Below, one piece after another: positions 60,151 through 64,000 of a DNA stretch of 64,000 bases. A program made the translations under genes and the position numbers. Each line of letters starts with the position of its first letter. Within the stretch, counting starts at the first letter, position 1. The notes below the pieces were generated by a model, which was not told where the DNA came from, did no database searches, and saw only the letters and a list, made by a program, of their open reading frames with translations. Location: assembly GCA_948567375.1 (NCBI GenBank), contig OX419758.1:66679965-66743964 (forward strand), written 5' to 3'. This stretch comes from Lunularia cruciata (taxonomy: Eukaryota > Streptophyta > Marchantiopsida > Lunulariales > Lunulariaceae).

Positions 60151-61680
60151 CATCACGGAGTGTACATGGGAGAGCCTATGGAATAGATGTGGGCATGGAA
60201 AACTAGTCTTAAATAACCCCAAAATGCAACCCGCTTGAGAAACTAACCACTCCTACAACTCAATCTATACCCATGGAACAATCAATAAAAAGATAGAAGA
60301 AGCATGTGTAATCCAAAGTGTCACTACTTTCGATGTGATTGCTTGCTTCATGTAAGCATCCCAAGTGATCTAATCATAGTCCTTGTTCATCCTTCTTACA
60401 TGGGTCTTTACCCCTTGCGAGGCAAAGCGTTGATGACACACAAGCGTGGTGTATCCCAAGCCGCTCTAGGTGGTCCCACATGGAGAGGTGTAGCCATGGC
60501 ACAAGAATAAAAATAATAACATATATGCCCCTCTCCATATCTCTCCCATACCTACAAAACCACAACCTTTCACATCCCAACTCACATGAGAAAATAAAAT
60601 TCTCCAAATGGTAAAACTTATAAACTCTCAGAAATTTCAATTTATATCTCAAAAATTTTCAAACTAAGTTCCCATGGAACTCAATCATAAAAACCAAGAG
60701 ATTATAAATGAAAATTCTATACCCCTCATTCTCAATGTAATGATCACTCTAAACGTCTAAAAAACCTAAAATCTCCATAACTTTCTACTCAATTTTCCAT
60801 AGTCTTCAATCTAGATACCAATGGAACCAAAATTGAAAAACAAATAGAATTGAGTATTCACTCAAGTGATACATGTTAGAGAGCACTCAAAAAATGTATA
60901 TGTTTCCTCTCACATCTCTCTAAAACTCATGAGCTCCTTCCACTACTCCTTCCATACTTCAAGATTTAAGGTGAAACAAATGGTTTTTCTGTTGAACTGC
61001 CTCAAATAATCAAATGGCAATATGTGCAATTTTTATCTTGACAAAGGTAAAATATTCTTAGGTCAAGACTCTTATTGGAACATTAGGGGGTTTCAGAAAT
61101 AGTTTTAACGGATGTCTACGGGATAAATAACAAACTTAGTAACTATTTTTAGTGAACTCTGTAAGGAGATGAGTGCTAATAAATGAACACTTTGGAAATT
61201 GTTTATGATATATCACATACAATTTGCATTCATTTATAAAAGCAAGGCACTATATTACAAACATTTAGGATTGCCATAGTGAAAGAAATGATTGTCAAAA
61301 GAGATGATGTGGCTTCTTGAAAGAGTTGCCATGTTGTTTTGGTGGATGATTCTTAGAGTGGGATTTATAATTTTGGCGGATCCAAAATGCCACTCTCAAC
61401 TATTCAAATTCAAATTCACCATCTACAAATATGAATGTTGTGTGCAAATGCGATTGTCAATAAACTAAAGCGGTGGGTTTTGTAGTTTTGCATTGATGTG
61501 GTGGTTCATTTCCATAGATTAGTGTAGGAGGGAGATAGCGCGAGTTATGGAAAATGATTTGCATCATCTTGTGGCAACCAATAAATTAATTGGAGGTCGA
61601 AGGACTTTACTCCAAAAATGCAATGACAATTTAGCCAAAAATTGATTGCAATGTATGCTCACATTTGGATGCAAAATAGA
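60151..61680. other. Intergenic DNA, no gene seen
   Basis: Possibly includes the decayed 5' part of the LINE up to about 60600. Otherwise it is AT-rich sequence with short frames on both strands and no domain, LTR pair or RNA gene recognised. Confidence 0.4.
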
Positions 61681-61684
61681 GGGG

Positions 61685-61960
61685 CGCTATCAAGCAACTA
61701 CCACTGGCAACGAGTGACTACCCACGGCAACGAGTGGCTTCAAGCTCCATCGACCGGCTACATGTGGCTACTAGCAACTACAAGCAACTATGAGTAGCGA
61801 CGAGCAATGATGAGCAGCAATGAGTAACGACGAGCAACCATGAGCAAAATCACATTTAATCCTAAATTAACACATCACTAAATTAACATAGTATAGAGTG
61901 GCTAACCGTGGCAATGCGCAACTACTAGTGGTTATGAGCCACGACGAACCAAATCCAATT
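61685..61960 (+). repeat. Degenerate minisatellite (CAACGAG/GCAACTA type)
   Basis: Many imperfect copies of 9-12-base units such as GGCAACGAGTG, AGCAACTAC and GCGACGAGCAATGA follow each other from about 61693 to 61850, with scattered copies (CGTGGCAATGCGC, GAGCCACGACGA) to about 61950. No consistent reading frame. Confidence 0.65.
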
Positions 61961-62206
61961 TAATCATAAATTAACATATTACACTAGGTAGCAACCAATG
62001 CAAACCAAATTCACCATAAACCAGACACTTCATTAATTATAATATGTAATGAATGCGTTATGGTGTGAGAAAGGGAAAATTCCATATCTTTTATTGTTTG
62101 TGAATCATCTCTTATAGAGTGTGTTAATAATAAGGAACTTGGCCAGAATTCCATACCGAAACTCCTTTTTCTTCTTGCCCGCACTCGGACGAATTTAGTA
62201 CATGTG

Positions 62207-62219
62207 TAATAATAATAAT
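62207..62219. repeat. AAT microsatellite
   Basis: A short (TAA)n run of about four units in the upstream region of the host gene. Confidence 0.8.
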
Positions 62220-63063
62220 CTATCTAAAAATATACAAAACTTCATAAAATTATTTCAAAAACCCCTATTGCGTGTCGCTTTTCTCGAATCGGGTAGGGTT
62301 CAAAGGTCTCTTCTCACGTCTCACTACAGTGTCACATTACCGTGAAAGTACGTGACGTGCGTGGAGGCGGTCCTCGTTCTCTATCCGGTCCTTATAACAA
62401 ACGGTTAGATACAGTAATAAGCGATCTATTAAAGAGTCCTAGAACAACACTGAGCACAGTTGATCGGGCCCACTACTTAGTTCAAATATGAGCCCTGTCT
62501 CGTTGCACCTTTTTGCCAGACTGCCAGTCTGCACAGAAGGAGTGACGCTTTTCCCCGATTTCCTCTTGGAGACGAATCCCTCAATCAAGAGCTCTTGTAG
62601 ACCGTTTCTCGTTAAATGTGGCAGACGTGATTTGCTTTTGTTGGAGTCCCTATTGTGCAACTCTTTCTGTCCAGCGCTTGTTCCGTATACACGGACTGCC
62701 TTTGTGGACTGGTTGGGAACCAGCAAGCCGAGTGGGAGACGGGGGTTGAAAGTGCCAATGCTTTAATTTCAAGTTAACAAGAAAGTTTGAAAGGATCAAC
62801 GTGAGGGAAGATCATGATGAAGCAGATAAGTTTGAGGAAGAGAAGGAGGGCAATGGGGGATTTCCGTAGTAGAAAGACGAGGAGCTGACAGGCGGTGCGC
62901 CTCTTTAGTGTCGTGGTTATGGGCGCTGAGAACGAATAGTTAAAAGGATGGGGGGAAAGTGTTGGCTAGGTTGCGATGGGATTGTGGTCGAGGCGATAAT
63001 CAATAATTGATTGTGGTTCTTGAATTTAGAGGAGATTTGAAGGCTTCCAGCTAGTGATTTGAA
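62220..63063 (+). promoter_or_regulatory. Probable promoter and leader of the phosphatase-domain gene
   Basis: More GC-rich than the repeat nest and without transposon similarity that I can see, as expected for a gene-proximal region. A 92-codon + frame at 62488-62766 and an opposing 95-codon frame overlap each other and carry no domain, so neither is called a gene. I cannot fix a TATA box or transcription start. An in-frame stop (TGA at 63058-63060) lies just upstream of the chosen ATG at 63064. Confidence 0.35.
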
Positions 63064-64000
63064 ATGGGGGACACTGAGCCTGAGTCTCCTGGAAGAAGGA
63101 TGAGCGACTATGCAGCTTCCATGAGCATGTCTTTGACTGTCATGAGTTTTAATCTACATCGGGAAAAGTCTACCGATGGAATCAATTCATGGGAGCACCG
63201 AAAGGAGCTCTGCGCTAATGTCATCAATAAATTCTCTCCCCTTATTGTCTGCACGCAAGAAGGTCTTTTCATGTCTTATCTCAACCTCCATATTGGCGTT
63301 GTTCGAGCTACCAGTCATTCCAGGAATAACTGTTCATTTAGCATGATCTTAAATGTTCAGTCAGCATGGTGGGGAACGCCGTAAAGATCAAACGATACTA
63401 GGTTTCTCAACTCATGTCGTGAGAACCTTTGCTTTCAGCACGTTGCTGAAATGCTGAACTCTGTAATCAGAGTTACACTCTGTCACCCCGTATGATTACC
63501 TTATGTCTGTCTCACTGGTCCCTTGTGCAGGTCTCAAATCTCAGCTGGAGGATTTATCTGCTTCATTACCTGGTAAGATTCCCAACATTACAGACACGAA
63601 ATGACTATGGGATTTCTTTTTCATGGGTGCCATTTGAGATTCGGACTAGTTCACTCACGAGATCGACTTCCATTTCGATCAAATATACGGTGTGAGTTTC
63701 GGTTTTGCTTCTCCACATTTGCCAGTAGTTCACATTCTCTCTTTTGGTGAAGGATACGAGCAGTTTGGGATATCGAGGAAAGGTCCAGATGACCCTAGTG
63801 ATGAGCACTGTGCAATCTTCTACCTCAGAGACAAGGTATTTCCTTTTCATTACATGACTTTGTTTTGAACATTATTCTGATTAAGACACGCTGAATCAAG
63901 TAAGGTGCATTACTCTATATGTACAGGTTGAGAAGATGGATGGAGGAACATTTTGGTTGTCTGAGTCACCTGCAGTACCCGCCAGCACGTCGTGGAGTGC
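63064..64000 (+). CDS. Endonuclease/exonuclease/phosphatase (EEP, DNase I-like) family protein, 5' part
   Basis: Host gene, cut by the window end. Exons by splice sites and frame: 63064-63262, 63531-63572, 63753-63835, 63927 to beyond 64000. Every intron begins GT and ends AG, and phases agree. The product starts MGDTEPESPGRRM, then SLTVMSFNLHREKSTDGINS, which carries the conserved Asn of the first EEP motif. IVCTQEG follows with the metal-binding Glu; next come LKSQLEDLSASLP, YEQFGISRKGPDDPSDEHCA, IFYLRDK and GTFWLSESP. This is the N-terminal half of a roughly 300-residue Mg-dependent hydrolase; the later Asp/His motifs lie outside. Plants have such DNase I-like proteins; the substrate (nucleic acid or phosphoester) cannot be told. 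The Met at 63064 is the first in frame; the Mets at 63100 and 63121 are alternatives. Confidence 0.85.

Noticed and set aside
62439-62766. Two opposing frames of 92-95 codons as small genes
   Set aside because: They overlap in antisense, have no domain, and lie where the leader or promoter of the EEP-family gene is expected.
1-64000. tRNA, rRNA or other structured RNA genes
   Set aside because: None recognised by eye on either strand; a covariance-model scan would be needed to exclude small ones.

Overview
The window looks like nuclear DNA of a land plant with a large, repeat-rich genome. A gymnosperm such as a conifer is my best guess, but that is inference only. It is AT-rich, has no prokaryotic gene organisation, and about 50 of the 64 kb is plant-type retroelement sequence. 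The only convincing host gene is the intron-containing 5' part of an endonuclease/exonuclease/phosphatase-family gene, on the + strand at 63064-64000 and cut by the window end.

Layout. 1-9.1 kb: decayed, mostly unassignable repeat-like DNA with a few short coding-like stretches and simple repeats. 9.1-60.2 kb: one nest of retroelements built inside a single LINE. The LINE (minus strand) is split at 11101/59344 by a Ty3/gypsy chromovirus (A, + strand). The 3' LTR of A is split by a relative in the opposite orientation (E, 17018-58980). E holds a different, larger gypsy element with LTRs of about 2.17 kb (C, about 17959-57334, minus). C was hit at least five times: by three copies of an unusual LTR-like unit (F1 18560-22329, F3 26770-28684, F2 29546-33324), by a chromovirus of the A/E family (B, 33465-38942), and by another gypsy element (G, 40339-55507). 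G in turn holds a fourth chromovirus (D, 44772-50474). The depth is therefore LINE > A > E > C > G > D. The sequence supports most joins through 5-bp target-site duplications (TSDs): CCACT for F1, AAATC for F2, CTATC for B, GCTAA for E, GGTTA/AGTTA for D, GACAT/AATAT for A. A solo LTR related to the start of C's LTR sits in the leader of A. 60.2-63.06 kb: low-copy-looking intergenic DNA with a degenerate minisatellite, leading into the host gene.

The A, B, D and E elements form one chromovirus family: a PBS matching initiator-Met tRNA, gag, protease, RT, RNase H, integrase and chromodomain. Their LTRs of about 350-430 bp are full of GAAGCTTC palindromes, some forming perfect heat-shock-element-like arrays. 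G ends its pol region in a PHD finger instead of a chromodomain. F is the least familiar item: a 3.77-kb unit with LTR-type ends and TSDs, a TATA box, a long region encoding a charged coiled-coil protein and a conserved 3' tail, but no second LTR, RT or integrase. All of these elements are broken; they are treated as fossils and no repair is attempted.
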